From NCBI GenBank assembly GCA_020426345.1, contig JAGQQE010000001.1, positions 1 through 64,000 of the forward strand: 64,000 nt of DNA, written 5' to 3'. Under the pieces are notes generated by a model that was not told the origin of the DNA, did no database searches, and worked only from the letters and a program-made list of their open reading frames with translations. How positions within the stretch are numbered: the stretch's first letter is position 1; each line of letters opens with the position of its first letter. This document shows, in pieces, positions 18,235-27,798 of the stretch. Source of the DNA: Planctomycetaceae bacterium. GTDB lineage: Bacteria > Planctomycetota > Planctomycetia > Planctomycetales > Planctomycetaceae. The position numbers were made by a program, and so were the translations under genes.

Positions 18235-20250
18235 TTACTCAGCTTCGTCCAGCAACCAGTTGGAATTGAAGTTTTCTGCCCAGACAATGTCAGTGGAACT
18301 CTGGTCGGTACTGTTTCTGTCGTTGGTTGCCGGGACAGGCTGGAGGCGTCGAACCGCGATATCTCCCATTCGGGGAAACAACCAGGCGTTGGATGCCTTA
18401 AAGTCAACATCGTGCATCGTGTGCCCGGAGTTAATCACGACATAGCGGTGTGGATTCAGTGGATTCGGATAGATCATGCTCAGCCCATGCGTCGAGGCGT
18501 CCCATTCGCGGTGTCCAACACGAATCTTCCGTGTCGTCCATTCAATGGGCAGGTTCTGGACGACGCGGGCGATTAATGCGTTCGACTGCGGATCACCAAA
18601 CAGTATCAGATTGTTGCCTGCGATATGCTCTTCTGTGACGTCTTTATCCTCTACGACCTGCACCTTTCCTCGCAGCCAGAAGTCAAATTCCTGTTCGAAT
18701 ACTTCCAGTTGATGTTTCGCCCATGTGTTGGCGGCGGGGATCAGTGATGGTTGAGTTGGGCGAACGCAGACGAACGCATCCATGAATGCATCGTCGATGG
18801 GGCCCTGAAGACCGTGCCGTTTACTGAGCTCGGGATTCTCAGCGAATTCGCGCGAGGAGTCGTAGTCGAGCACCTGCCAGGCATCTTCGGTGCGCTGATA
18901 CCAAACGTCGGGCAATAACCCATCGGCAGCAGTCCGGCATGGAAGGAGTGTTCCGTCAATGATGGCATTCGTGGCGATGTCTCGATTCAGCCGGAAGGCC
19001 GTAATGTTCGATGTATTCACTTCAACATCACCATCGGAATTGATTCTGGCATCAATGGTCGAAGGAGCGTAAACCGTTTCGACTTCTTCGATGGTCAGCC
19101 AGTCACATGTGTTGTACCGAAGAGTGCGCGTCGTGAATCGAATGTGGCGTCGATCGTAAACAGAAGGGCGTCCCGCTTCGGACTTCTCGATATGAAACGC
19201 CATGAATTCCTGCTGACTCTTTGGGTCAAACTTATGTCCCATTCCGGGGCCAACAATGACCTTGATTTCAACTTCCTCTTCTCGTGCGGCCTCAGCCATT
19301 GTGGTACTCGCCGCCAGCTGAGGATCAATTTCACCTCCGTAGGTACACACCGGTACGTTTGCTGCGTTCAGAGCATAATCGACAGCGTCGTAAATCCCGA
19401 GGGTTTGATGCTGCCATGCCGGTAGTCGATCCGACTGATTCTGGTATTTGTAGAAGTCAACAAAACCGGCTCCCGGTCCGACGGACGACCAGAGATGTGG
19501 GTAATGCATTCCAAGATGCCATGCTCCCGCTCCGCCCATGGAAAAGCCGTGCAGGGTGATTCGATTCTCGTCGATTCGGAACCGGCGTTTGACGTCGGCT
19601 ATGGCTTCGAAGACGTCTGTCTCACCGGACCATCGGTAAGCGTTACTGCCGCGACCGTAGACGTCGAGCTGAATCCAGTGGACTGGCGTTCTGGGTGTCC
19701 GGCCTTCGAACTTCGAGATGAAGTTCACTTCGTTCATTTGATTGGCTCGGCCATGCAGCACGACATGAAGCGGCCATCTTTTTCCATCCCGTGGGTTTAC
19801 GTTTGCTGGCAGCGTGATGGCATACGGCTGAATGGACTGATCCACTTTGCTGACATAGCCGCGAATTGTCGAACCTTCCTGCACGACCCACGGAGCCTTT
19901 TCATCAGCCAGGCTTTGTGCGCGGGATATTCCGGTTTCAATTGCCCGTTGGGCCTGTTTGACGTAGTCGGGCTTAAAGAATTCGTCGTGTCGCAGTTGCC
20001 ATTCGACTGCCTTTGCGAAAACCGCAACGTCGGCGAATAACGCACGTTGGGTGCGATTCTCCATCCGATCGACGGTTCGCAGCGCGTCGATTAGCTGGCT
20101 GAGTTTCTTCAACCCATCCTGCAATTGGTCCCGTTCTTCCTGCGTCGGTGCCTTCTGATCCTGCTGTGCCACAGCGAAGTCACGGGGGACAACGAGGCCA
20201 GCAAGCAGGAACCCAACGAAAATCAATGAAAACTTCGAAATGCCGAACAT
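18235..20250 (-). CDS. Secreted alpha/beta-hydrolase (prolyl-oligopeptidase/esterase family)
   Basis: A 671-residue exported hydrolase. ATG 20250 is chosen because it opens into a signal peptide (core SLIFVGFLLAGLVV), unlike an upstream in-frame start. A helical Gln/Glu-rich segment (about 30-110) precedes the hydrolase domain. That domain has an LHGRA oxyanion loop, the nucleophile elbow HGFSMGG (Ser237), and likely acid and base residues in GGEIDPQ and GMGHKFD. The last 270 residues form an extra domain with a repeated beta pattern and a VILFGDPQSN-like stretch (NLILFGDPQSNA). Substrate is unknown; ester or peptide bonds are both possible. Its stop lies 18 bases from that of the vault-like gene on the opposite strand. 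Confidence 0.8.
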   Translation of the reverse strand: MFGISKFSLIFVGFLLAGLVVPRDFAVAQQDQKAPTQEERDQLQDGLKKLSQLIDALRTVDRMENRTQRALFADVAVFAKAVEWQLRHDEFFKPDYVKQAQRAIETGISRAQSLADEKAPWVVQEGSTIRGYVSKVDQSIQPYAITLPANVNPRDGKRWPLHVVLHGRANQMNEVNFISKFEGRTPRTPVHWIQLDVYGRGSNAYRWSGETDVFEAIADVKRRFRIDENRITLHGFSMGGAGAWHLGMHYPHLWSSVGPGAGFVDFYKYQNQSDRLPAWQHQTLGIYDAVDYALNAANVPVCTYGGEIDPQLAASTTMAEAAREEEVEIKVIVGPGMGHKFDPKSQQEFMAFHIEKSEAGRPSVYDRRHIRFTTRTLRYNTCDWLTIEEVETVYAPSTIDARINSDGDVEVNTSNITAFRLNRDIATNAIIDGTLLPCRTAADGLLPDVWYQRTEDAWQVLDYDSSREFAENPELSKRHGLQGPIDDAFMDAFVCVRPTQPSLIPAANTWAKHQLEVFEQEFDFWLRGKVQVVEDKDVTEEHIAGNNLILFGDPQSNALIARVVQNLPIEWTTRKIRVGHREWDASTHGLSMIYPNPLNPHRYVVINSGHTMHDVDFKASNAWLFPRMGDIAVRRLQPVPATNDRNSTDQSSTDIVWAENFNSNWLLDEAE

Positions 20251-20394
20251 CGCATGACTCGCACAAACAGGCCGAAACCACAATCGCAACAAAGGGCGGC
20301 CATTGTGACATCGTGCGCGGCAAAACGACAGCGTCCGGGTCGGATTTGAATCGGGCCCTGGATGACTCCGCAAGTGTGCTGATCGCCAAAGCTT

Positions 20395-21537
20395 TCAGTC
20401 GCAGTAGCTAAGCGCAAGCAGGCAGTAGGCTGTCACCAGGTTTGGATCTCCCTCGTACCAGCGATCAGCAGGATTGGTCCAGCTGCCGTTTGGCTGTTGA
20501 AGATCCCTGAGGCGGTTGGATAACTCCGTCTTCCAGTCGTGCTTCTGACCTTTTGAATCGACAAAATCCTGATCATTGCTGATGAGGCTCATTGTCCTGC
20601 CGAAGGTGTGAAAATAGTAGAACAAACCCTGTTGTCCCATACCGGGGTTTTCGGACAGTGTGTAGTGATTTCGGATCCAATCGGTTGCCGCTTTCACCCT
20701 TGGGTCGTCTTTCTTCAGGCCGGCAAAGATCAGGCTTTTCAGGCCAGCGTAGGTGATACTGCCGTAAGATCGCATTCCTCCGTTGTCGTCATTGCCTGCT
20801 TTGGATTCGCCGCCTTTGGCTGGTGTGTAGATGAACCCGCCATCATTGATTTTGCCTGCGAAGGGCAGGGTGTTGTGTACGGATTCCAGGTTCTGAGCCC
20901 GGGAGACAAAGATCAGCGCTTTCTGCATGGCGGGGTCGTCTTCTTTGACGCCCGCTTTTTTCAACGCTTCCACAAGGAACTGCGTGTTGGACATATCCGG
21001 GCGTTGCTTGCTGTCGTAGCCGCCACCACCATAGGCTCCGTCGGAGGACTCGATGCCTTCGCCTTCATCCCACTGCAGCCCTCGCAGAAATGTCTCTGCC
21101 TTCTTTATGTGTTGATTGAAACGACCGTCTTTGTTGGCATCAGCCAGGGCCATCAATGCGATACAGGTTTCGTAGTTCTGGTGTCGACTTCCCGCGGCAA
21201 AGATGCCACCCTCTGGTTGCTGGTTTTTGACGAGGTAGTTCAGTGCCTTTGCAACAATCGGGTCATCGACGGACTTTCCGGTTTCGATGAGTGATGACGT
21301 GACCAAAGCCGTAATTCCAACGGCATCGGATCGCGTCCAGGAACCGTCTTCGTTTTGTGTGACTTCGAGAAACTGCAGAGCTTTCTTCTGCATCGGTGCG
21401 ATCTCTGTTTCGTCCGCGACCAGGGTCGAACCCGAATACGGTGCGCCGGAAAACGAGGAAGTGAACGGGATCACAAGCAGAGCGAAGAAGCAGTGTTTGA
21501 AGAGTGAGTTCCGTGATGGAGAGATTGCCCTGATCAT
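20395..21537 (-). CDS. Secreted prenyltransferase/squalene-cyclase-repeat protein
   Basis: A 380-residue protein with signal peptide (core CFFALLVIPF) followed by alpha/alpha-barrel repeats like those of squalene-hopene cyclases and prenyltransferases. QW-type motifs are visible: NEDGSWTRSD near the start, QQPEGGIFAAG, and LQQPNGSWTNP near the end. The catalytic DXDD motif of true class II cyclases is not seen, and export argues against an isoprenoid enzyme, so a binding or peptidase-like role is as likely. This type is common in planctomycetes. ATG 21537 is preferred to a TTG seven codons upstream. It follows the DUF1559 gene on the same strand with a 137-base gap. Confidence 0.82.
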   Translation of the reverse strand: MIRAISPSRNSLFKHCFFALLVIPFTSSFSGAPYSGSTLVADETEIAPMQKKALQFLEVTQNEDGSWTRSDAVGITALVTSSLIETGKSVDDPIVAKALNYLVKNQQPEGGIFAAGSRHQNYETCIALMALADANKDGRFNQHIKKAETFLRGLQWDEGEGIESSDGAYGGGGYDSKQRPDMSNTQFLVEALKKAGVKEDDPAMQKALIFVSRAQNLESVHNTLPFAGKINDGGFIYTPAKGGESKAGNDDNGGMRSYGSITYAGLKSLIFAGLKKDDPRVKAATDWIRNHYTLSENPGMGQQGLFYYFHTFGRTMSLISNDQDFVDSKGQKHDWKTELSNRLRDLQQPNGSWTNPADRWYEGDPNLVTAYCLLALSYCD

Positions 21538-21674
21538 TTTTCGTAACCCTGATTGCAAATTGCGGTTTCGAAATAGCTGAAACCGGTGGATAGTTGTCTG
21601 AATGGTTTGAGTACTTATTGTGATTGCTGATTCCGCACGAAGGCCAACGGATGATGTTCTTTTGGAACAGAGAA

Positions 21675-22730
21675 TCAGAATTCCCCGATGACTTCACGCC
21701 CGCTGCGAGTTCCCAGCGCTCGCCAGACGCCCAGATCGATATTTTCAGAGATCGTCCGAACAGATCCGTCCACCAGAGCCGAGTTGACAGTTCCCGTATG
21801 AAAGCTACGGGAAGTGATGATGGCGTAGGTCGGTGATCCGGATAGGCCATTTCGGCCTTCCTGATTTGAGTTGAAGTCACACTCTAAATAGTTCGTCGAC
21901 CCGTCAGAACAGTGAGTCTTCGCGTTGGGTTGCATTGTCGTCGTGAAGCCATGGTGGTGAACGCGACCATCCGGCCATTCCGTGTGCCCCGTATTCTTGA
22001 ACTGACCACCGGAGGCGATGATGGTCTCGGCTTCAGCAATTGTCTGGGGGATTGTTGTCGAGGGGGGCCCGCCATTTCTTCGATAAGGAGTCCAGGCTTT
22101 CACCTCGGAGGCCATCAGCGTGTAGCTTGTTCCGTCATAGAAGGCTGCAAACTTCAGTTTTGCATTCGGATAGAAGGTACCGTCTCCGCCTTTTCCAGTA
22201 GCCGGGTTGAAAACGAACCACGATCCGAAGTTGAATCCGTAGGTTGTGGGATAAAGGGTTGGCAATCCAGGGCCCGCATTTCGAATTTCATCGCTTCGTG
22301 GATCGCTGGGACAGGCGAATGCAGGAATCTTCAGTCCGTCAATGGACATTTGACCGTCCCATGCGAGTGAAAGATCGACCTGAGCATAAAGATTTCCCTG
22401 TTCCAGATAGGGCAGAATTCGGCCGTGTACTCCCCACGAACCATTGTTCCCGGCGCCACTGGTGGCGGGATTGATACAGGCGCTCGGGGGCAATGCCGAA
22501 TAGACATCTGCGTAATTATGGACAGCCAGGGCCAGTTGTTTGAGGTTGTTCCTGCATTGAATCCTTCGGGCTGCTTCGCGAGCCTGTTGCACAGCCGGAA
22601 GCAGCAGTGCGATCAGGATGGCGATAATCGCAATGACCACCAGAAGTTCAATCAGAGTAAATCCGGGAGATATCATCCTGCGGTGGGCGTTCGAGCCGCT
22701 GATGACCTGGGTTCTTGTTGCAGATTGCAT
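21675..22730 (-). CDS. DUF1559 prepilin-like protein
   Basis: A 351-residue planctomycete DUF1559 protein. The type IV pilin/pseudopilin signal is [17 protein letters not shown] with Phe at +1 and Glu at +5, followed by [15 protein letters not shown] prepilin peptidase would cut after the Gly near residue 23. The mature part has the family's [13 protein letters not shown] segment, an [10 protein letters not shown] stretch and the C-terminal [16 protein letters not shown] motif before the end. These proteins are exported and expanded to many copies per genome in this phylum; the function of the group is not settled. An internal ATG at 22676 would give a shorter leader, as in many family members. 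Confidence 0.95.
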   Translation of the reverse strand: MQSATRTQVISGSNAHRRMISPGFTLIELLVVIAIIAILIALLLPAVQQAREAARRIQCRNNLKQLALAVHNYADVYSALPPSACINPATSGAGNNGSWGVHGRILPYLEQGNLYAQVDLSLAWDGQMSIDGLKIPAFACPSDPRSDEIRNAGPGLPTLYPTTYGFNFGSWFVFNPATGKGGDGTFYPNAKLKFAAFYDGTSYTLMASEVKAWTPYRRNGGPPSTTIPQTIAEAETIIASGGQFKNTGHTEWPDGRVHHHGFTTTMQPNAKTHCSDGSTNYLECDFNSNQEGRNGLSGSPTYAIITSRSFHTGTVNSALVDGSVRTISENIDLGVWRALGTRSGREVIGEF

Positions 22731-22775
22731 CTGGAGTGGAAGCCTGCCTGATCGGAATGTCGATTTGAGGAATTG

Positions 22776-22801
22776 CCGGAGCGTCTGCTCGCCTGCTCCG
22801 G
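22776..22801. other. Short GC-rich hairpin upstream of the DUF1559 gene
   Basis: CCGGAGC (22776-22782) pairs with GCTCCGG (22795-22801) around a 12-base loop. There is no T-tract, so it is not a standard terminator. It may lie in the 5' leader of the DUF1559 gene. Weak evidence. Confidence 0.35.
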
Positions 22802-22943
22802 ACCGGACTGGGCTGGGATCGGACGAAAAGGCAAATTGCGTTCCAACGTGTTTCCGGTGAGGAATATTGCTTCCAGGTCGCGGGATCCCGAGTTTCCCGA
22901 GAGATTTTGGTGTGTTTTCGGGAACCGCCGTAGTTCCCTGACC

Positions 22944-22976
22944 GGCGCTGTCGGCGGATTTTTCGGCGGCAGCGCC
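22944..22976. other. GC-rich hairpin downstream of the UvrA-like gene
   Basis: GGCGCTG (22944-22950) pairs with CAGCGCC (22970-22976), 46 bases past the minus-strand uvrA-like stop. It could act as a Rho-dependent or structure-only terminator. No clear T-run follows on the minus strand. Confidence 0.35.
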
Positions 22977-23021
22977 AGAAATTCGGCGGTCGGCGTGGTA
23001 ATCACGGACGGAGGGGGCCGG

Positions 23022-26000
23022 TCAGATAATTCTGCCGCCGGCACGTCCGGCTCCCGGGCCCATCTGAATGGTATAGTCAACTTTGCTCAGCAGGTAATCG
23101 TCGTGCTCGATCAGCACCACAGAGTGACCTGTCTGCACCAGATAATTGAGGCACGTCATCAGCCGATCGATATCGTCCATGTGCAGGCCGGTCGATGGCT
23201 CATCCAGAATAAACAACGAGCGTCCTCCATCGCGTCCGCGCTTTTTCTTCCCGTCAGTGGTAGCAGATTCCGTTTCAGACAAGGGCACACCGGCAAGAAG
23301 TGAGGCGATGCGAAGCCGCTGTGCTTCTCCTCCGGAAAGTGTCGACAGCGGTTGCCCAAGTCGCAGGTACCCAAGTCCTGCCTGGCGCATAGCGTTAAGT
23401 CGCTGTTGAATTCGTTTGTGTCCGTTGAAAAATGCGAACGCTTCGTCTGAAGTCATTTGAAGAATGTCAAAGATCGATCGATCTCGATACCTGACTTCCA
23501 GGACATCGGGGCGAAACCGGCGCCCCTGACATTGCTCACATGTTGTCTGAATATCTGCAAGGAACTGCATTTCCACGGTGATGATGCCCAGTCCTTCGCA
23601 AACCTCGCACCGCCCACCGCGAGCACTATTGAAGCTGAACGTCCCGGGAGCAAAATTCCGTTTTCTGGCTTCGTGCGTTTCGGCCATGAGTTTGCGAATG
23701 TCGTCAAAGGCTCCGATCCAGGTGACCGGGATACTTCGCGTGGATTTCTGCAGCGGGCTTTGGTCCAGTAACACCACGCTGTCGATCTCTTCTGCACCGA
23801 GCAATTGTTCGATTGTTCCATCGCTGTCATGGTCGCACGCCTGTCCCAAATGTCGACAAAGTGCCGGGTAGAGGCTATCGACCAGAAGCGAACTTTTTCC
23901 ACTGCCGCTGACGCCGGTTACGGCCACGATGACCTGCAACGGAATTCGGGCATCGAGGCCGCAGATGTTATGACACTGCACATTGGTCAGCGTGAGCCAG
24001 TATTGGGGGATGCGAAGCGTCTGCGACGGCTGTGGTATTGTCCGGGGCGTTGGCGGAGTTCCTGTGCCCGCGTCATGCGTGGCCGCCTCCGTTTCATCGG
24101 AGTGCAGGAATTCACGCAGTTTGCAGGCGGTCACGGAATTCGCCATCTCCAGCAGCCGGGCCGGAGCGCCTTCGAAGATCAGGTTGCCGCCATTTTCGCC
24201 GGCAGCCGGGCCGATTTCGATGACATGATCGGCCGACATGATAAATTGCGGATCATGCTCCACGACAACGAGCGTGTTTCCCGCAGTTGTGAGTTGGCGA
24301 GTTGCCTGGATCACCATTTGCGTATCTGAGCCGTGGAGTCCGGTGGTTGGCTCGTCCAGCACGTAGAGCGTGTTGATCAAACCGGAACCCAACGCTGCGG
24401 TCAACACCACGCGTTGAGCTTCTCCCCCTGAGAGGCTTCGCATGGATCGGTCGAGTGCGAGATATCCGAGTCCACATTCCAGGAGGAACGTCAGCCGAGT
24501 GGTGAGATGTTCGATGACTGAGCGAAGAGCCCGCCGGATATCTTCGCTCAGCCCCGCGACAACTTCGTTCAGCCAGTTCATCAGCTCCGAGAGTTCAAGG
24601 CAAAGGATATCAGTAAAGCGACGTCCGGCCAGAATCAGGACCGCTGAATCCGCGTTGAGCCGACTTCCCTGACAGGCATGGCATGGTACCCAGCTTCTCC
24701 ACCGATTCAGAAAAACCCGAACGCCCATCTTGTAACGATGCCGCACAAGCCAGCGGTGGAAACCCCTGAGTCCTCCGAAGTTTCGTTCGGGTACTCCGTC
24801 CAGGATGATTTGACGATGGGTGTTGTTCAATTCCCGGAACGGCTTGTCGACCGGAAGCCCGTATTCCTTTGCGAGTGCGATGAGTTCCTGTCGTTCATGT
24901 TCGTATGCTGGCGAGTTCCATGGTGCGATGGCTCCCTCCCGAATCGACAACGAATCGTCCGGAACGACTTTTTCTAACGTCATTGTCGAAACGTTGCCGT
25001 AACCTTCACAATTTGCACACGCTCCTAGAGGGGAATTGAAATTGAGAGATTCCGGTACCGGCATGGCAAAGGACCGATGGCAGGAATCACATTGAAGCTC
25101 GCGGCTGAATCGATGGATCATCCATTCGCTGTTGTCGATGGATACTGTCCTGTACGGAGTCTGTTTTTCGGAGCCGGAAGAGGGAATAAGCACGATGCAT
25201 TTTCCGTCTCCCGCTGCAAAGGCCGCTTCAATGCTCTCTTCAATTCGTTGTGGCGACTCGGCATCGATGCGAATGCGGTCCACAACGACACGGAGCGCCT
25301 GTTGTGGCTGGTTCGCCTGTTGTGGTGGATTCGCCTGTGAATCTGGCGCAATCAACTCCAGACAGTCTTCAACTCGAAGGATTTTGTCAGCCCGGATGAC
25401 ACGCGTGAACCCACGACTCTGAAGCGATTCGAGCTCAAGCCTGAGGCGCGTGACCGAGTCCATCTTCTCATCGGAGCTCGTTGGGTCGTCTGCGAAATCC
25501 TGTTCGAATGCGATCATTGCTCTTTGGCCTGACGCATGTCGAAGCAGCCATTGAGATGCCGATGTCGGCGTGAAGGCGTTCACAGGAACGTCGCAGTCCG
25601 GGCAAATGCAATCCGCTGCGCGCGTGAATAACAGTCGAAGGTAGTTCAGGAGCTCAGTCCGTGTTCCTACGGTACTTCGACTGCCTGCGTTGCGCTGATC
25701 CTGTCGGATGGCAACTGCGGGTGGAATACCATCGATCCGATCCACGGCTGGCCGTTCGATCCGATCCAGAAACTGTCTGGCGTAGGGAGAGAACGTTTCG
25801 ATGTATCGCCGCTGGCCTTCTGCATAAAGCGTATCGAAGGCGAGGCTGCTTTTACCGGAACCACTGACACCGCAAATCACCGTGAGCTTGTGGCATGGCA
25901 CATTCAGGGTCAGATTCCTGAGGTTGTGGACTCGAACTCCTTCCAGATGAATGCTGTTGTGAATGCTGCTGTTCTGAATGTCAGGGTCTCCATCACCAGG

Positions 26001-26027
26001 CTCAAAGGTGCCGTCAATCGCAGTCAT
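23022..26027 (-). CDS. UvrA-like excinuclease ABC subunit A (probable paralogue)
   Basis: A 1001-residue double ABC ATPase of the UvrA family, which recognises damaged DNA in nucleotide excision repair. Both Walker A motifs (GVSGSGKSSLAFDTL and GVSGSGKSSLLVDSL), both LSGGEAQR signatures, both Walker B segments (LYVLDEPTTGLH, LFILDEPSTGLH) and zinc modules (CDSCH...CANC; CEVC...CEQC) are present. The segment YIETFSPYARQFLDRIERP differs from the YVESLSAYARQFL of canonical UvrA and matches my memory of a paralogous branch. Two oddities: a Gln/Pro-rich insertion near QANPPQQANQPQQA, and an early stop right after GGRII where UvrA usually continues about 20 residues. Its start overlaps the TfoX-like gene by 14 bases. 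Confidence 0.88.
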   Translation of the reverse strand: MTAIDGTFEPGDGDPDIQNSSIHNSIHLEGVRVHNLRNLTLNVPCHKLTVICGVSGSGKSSLAFDTLYAEGQRRYIETFSPYARQFLDRIERPAVDRIDGIPPAVAIRQDQRNAGSRSTVGTRTELLNYLRLLFTRAADCICPDCDVPVNAFTPTSASQWLLRHASGQRAMIAFEQDFADDPTSSDEKMDSVTRLRLELESLQSRGFTRVIRADKILRVEDCLELIAPDSQANPPQQANQPQQALRVVVDRIRIDAESPQRIEESIEAAFAAGDGKCIVLIPSSGSEKQTPYRTVSIDNSEWMIHRFSRELQCDSCHRSFAMPVPESLNFNSPLGACANCEGYGNVSTMTLEKVVPDDSLSIREGAIAPWNSPAYEHERQELIALAKEYGLPVDKPFRELNNTHRQIILDGVPERNFGGLRGFHRWLVRHRYKMGVRVFLNRWRSWVPCHACQGSRLNADSAVLILAGRRFTDILCLELSELMNWLNEVVAGLSEDIRRALRSVIEHLTTRLTFLLECGLGYLALDRSMRSLSGGEAQRVVLTAALGSGLINTLYVLDEPTTGLHGSDTQMVIQATRQLTTAGNTLVVVEHDPQFIMSADHVIEIGPAAGENGGNLIFEGAPARLLEMANSVTACKLREFLHSDETEAATHDAGTGTPPTPRTIPQPSQTLRIPQYWLTLTNVQCHNICGLDARIPLQVIVAVTGVSGSGKSSLLVDSLYPALCRHLGQACDHDSDGTIEQLLGAEEIDSVVLLDQSPLQKSTRSIPVTWIGAFDDIRKLMAETHEARKRNFAPGTFSFNSARGGRCEVCEGLGIITVEMQFLADIQTTCEQCQGRRFRPDVLEVRYRDRSIFDILQMTSDEAFAFFNGHKRIQQRLNAMRQAGLGYLRLGQPLSTLSGGEAQRLRIASLLAGVPLSETESATTDGKKKRGRDGGRSLFILDEPSTGLHMDDIDRLMTCLNYLVQTGHSVVLIEHDDYLLSKVDYTIQMGPGAGRAGGRII

Positions 26028-26373
26028 CTGTTTTTTCTTTTGCAGGAAGTGTCCTCACAAACCGCACCGCGCGATCGATCCAGGATTTCAGGTCGTCGTC
26101 AGATTCAATCCCCGCTGGCTGAATTCTTGCCCAGCCCTTCATCACACGTCCTGTGATATCCATGGGTTTGACATGAGGTTCTGACTGTGTCTGTTCGTGA
26201 AGTTTCTTGTCGAGCCGAACAATCAGCGATCCCTTCCATGGTCCGACACACATGTTGCCATTGATCAGAAAGCAGGTGCTCCCGAACATTTTCTGTTCCG
26301 TAACGCCCTTGCGTTTCTTCATGAACAAACGAATTCGTTCGATGAGCGTGGTGTCAGTGCCCGGCATCGCCAT
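26014..26373 (-). CDS. TfoX N-terminal domain protein
   Basis: A 119-residue protein of the TfoX_N family, named after the N-terminal domain of the competence regulator TfoX. MFGSTCFLINGNMCVG, the KSLIVRL-like stretch and the closing LKSWIDRAVRFVRTLPAK are typical of the stand-alone bacterial members. No C-terminal TfoX domain is present, so a competence role should not be assumed. It ends 14 bases inside the uvrA-like gene, so the two are likely co-transcribed and translationally coupled. The function of stand-alone TfoX_N proteins is unknown. Confidence 0.85.
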   Translation of the reverse strand: MAMPGTDTTLIERIRLFMKKRKGVTEQKMFGSTCFLINGNMCVGPWKGSLIVRLDKKLHEQTQSEPHVKPMDITGRVMKGWARIQPAGIESDDDLKSWIDRAVRFVRTLPAKEKTDDCD

Positions 26374-26402
26374 TTTCCGTTGATGAAGGATTCAGGGGAT
26401 CG

Positions 26403-27518
26403 TCAGATCGTTGCCACTTTCACACTGCAGACTGGCGGAAGGGAATCGAAGAGACAGCTCCATTCTTCGCCACCGTCTCGGCCCAGCCAAAGCTGTCCGG
26501 TTGTTGTTCCAAAGTAAACAGCGGGGGATTTGAATTCGTCAATGGTCATGGCGTCACGCAGCACCGTGATGTAGCTGTTCTTTCCGGGCATCCCTTTCGC
26601 CATTTTTTGCCACGACTTTCCACCGTTTTGGCTTCTCCATACAGCAGGCGAGCCGCCGGGGCAGGTGCGCGTCATCGGCTCATGCGGCATGACATAAACG
26701 ACGTCCGGGTTATGAGGATGTACGACAATCGGAAAGCCAAAATCCGATGGCAGGCCTTTCGCGATGGAGTACCAGGTTTTTCCGTGGTCGTCACTTCTTA
26801 GTACACCAATGTTTGGGCGAGGACCTCCGGGGCCATGCCATTCTGACCAGCCACCGTGGTTTTGCATGTAAAGACGCCCGGGAGCGGACGCTGGGGCGAC
26901 GATCTTGTGAACGCATTGGCCAAATTCCGGGTAGGGATCCGGTACGAACCCTGCTCCAACGCCAGCATTGGCAGCCTCAAAACTCTGCCCCCCGTCTTCG
27001 CTCATGTAATGCCCTCCGGTTGAAATACCCAGGTGCATCCGACCGGATTCGCGAACGATGGTGTGCAGGCACAGACCGCCATTTCCTGGCTGCCACTGCC
27101 GCGAATGGGGATGGTCGCTGATCCCACGAATCAGATCCCAGGAGTTTCCATTATCTGTGCTGTGGAACAGGGCGGCAGGTTCAACGCCGCACCAGAGTTC
27201 TTTTCTGTTGTCTCCCGGTTCCAGCGACCAGATGTTGGCCATTGCGCGGCCGTCTTTGTCCGGGAAGGTCGGTGCGGATTTTGTCTCCTTGAATTTGCCG
27301 CCCAGATCCGTGGAAACGAGCAGCTTCATGCCGAAGAAGGGATTACAGCTGGACGCGAAGACTCGCGGAGAGTCAGAACGGGTGTCGATCATCGTCGTGT
27401 AAACTGCGACGCCCTGGCCGAATGGTCCTTTCAGCCTGAAACTTCGTCGATTTGAGGCGGATTCCGCGATAAAAACGCCCTTTTTTGTTCCGATGCTGAT
27501 GAGAAGACGATCCGCCAT
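26403..27518 (-). CDS. BNR/sortilin-type beta-propeller protein
   Basis: A 371-residue cytoplasmic-looking propeller of the WD40/YVTN/BNR exo-sialidase-like group. Repeats carry the Asp-box pattern SxDxGxxW: STDNGNSWDL, SEDGGQSFEA, SDDHGKTWYS, SQNGGKSWQK and GRDGGEEWSC. No signal peptide is seen. The ATG at 27518 is fixed by a GGAGG eight bases upstream; the frame's earlier start lies within the upstream gene. The gene begins four bases after the stop of the MoaD/ThiS-like gene, and its Shine-Dalgarno is formed by that gene's last two Gly codons. Catalytic activity is not evident; a scaffold or substrate role for the carrier protein is possible. Confidence 0.85.
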   Translation of the reverse strand: MADRLLISIGTKKGVFIAESASNRRSFRLKGPFGQGVAVYTTMIDTRSDSPRVFASSCNPFFGMKLLVSTDLGGKFKETKSAPTFPDKDGRAMANIWSLEPGDNRKELWCGVEPAALFHSTDNGNSWDLIRGISDHPHSRQWQPGNGGLCLHTIVRESGRMHLGISTGGHYMSEDGGQSFEAANAGVGAGFVPDPYPEFGQCVHKIVAPASAPGRLYMQNHGGWSEWHGPGGPRPNIGVLRSDDHGKTWYSIAKGLPSDFGFPIVVHPHNPDVVYVMPHEPMTRTCPGGSPAVWRSQNGGKSWQKMAKGMPGKNSYITVLRDAMTIDEFKSPAVYFGTTTGQLWLGRDGGEEWSCLFDSLPPVCSVKVATI

Positions 27519-27522
27519 GGGT

Positions 27523-27798
27523 TTAGCCTCCGGAAACGGCCTGAAAAACAGAAACGACATCATTCGGTTTGAGTGCCAACGCCAGTGTTTTACGGTCGAC
27601 AACGATCTCGTTGTTCACAAACAAATTGACGTGCGTCCGAACGGTGTCTGTTTCATCGCAGATGCAGGAGTAAAGGGCAGGGTGTCGATGTTTGATTTCA
27701 TTTAGAGCGGCGCGCAGCGAGCGGGCTTCGACGGAGAACTGCTCCTGGCCGTTGGTGTATTTCCCCAGAATTCGGGGTATCTGAATCAGGATCGACAT
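27523..27798 (-). CDS. MoaD/ThiS-family ubiquitin-like sulfur carrier
   Basis: A 91-residue ubiquitin-like protein ending in Ser-Gly-Gly, the di-glycine tail that is adenylated and thiocarboxylated in MoaD, ThiS and relatives. The hydrophobic start SILIQIPRIL, the central LFVNNEIV and the DVVSVFQAVSGG end fit the beta-grasp fold. The usual partners (ThiF/MoeB, MoaE, ThiG) are not in the window; instead it is tightly coupled to a beta-propeller gene. That argues against a standard molybdopterin or thiamine role. It diverges from ribE across 227 bases. Confidence 0.88.
   Translation of the reverse strand: MSILIQIPRILGKYTNGQEQFSVEARSLRAALNEIKHRHPALYSCICDETDTVRTHVNLFVNNEIVVDRKTLALALKPNDVVSVFQAVSGG

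Noticed and set aside
23000-23024. Possible selenocysteine read-through at the TGA ending the UvrA-like gene
   Set aside because: The frame past TGA shows no family-like sequence, no Cys is expected at this place in UvrA, and no SECIS hairpin is evident directly after it.
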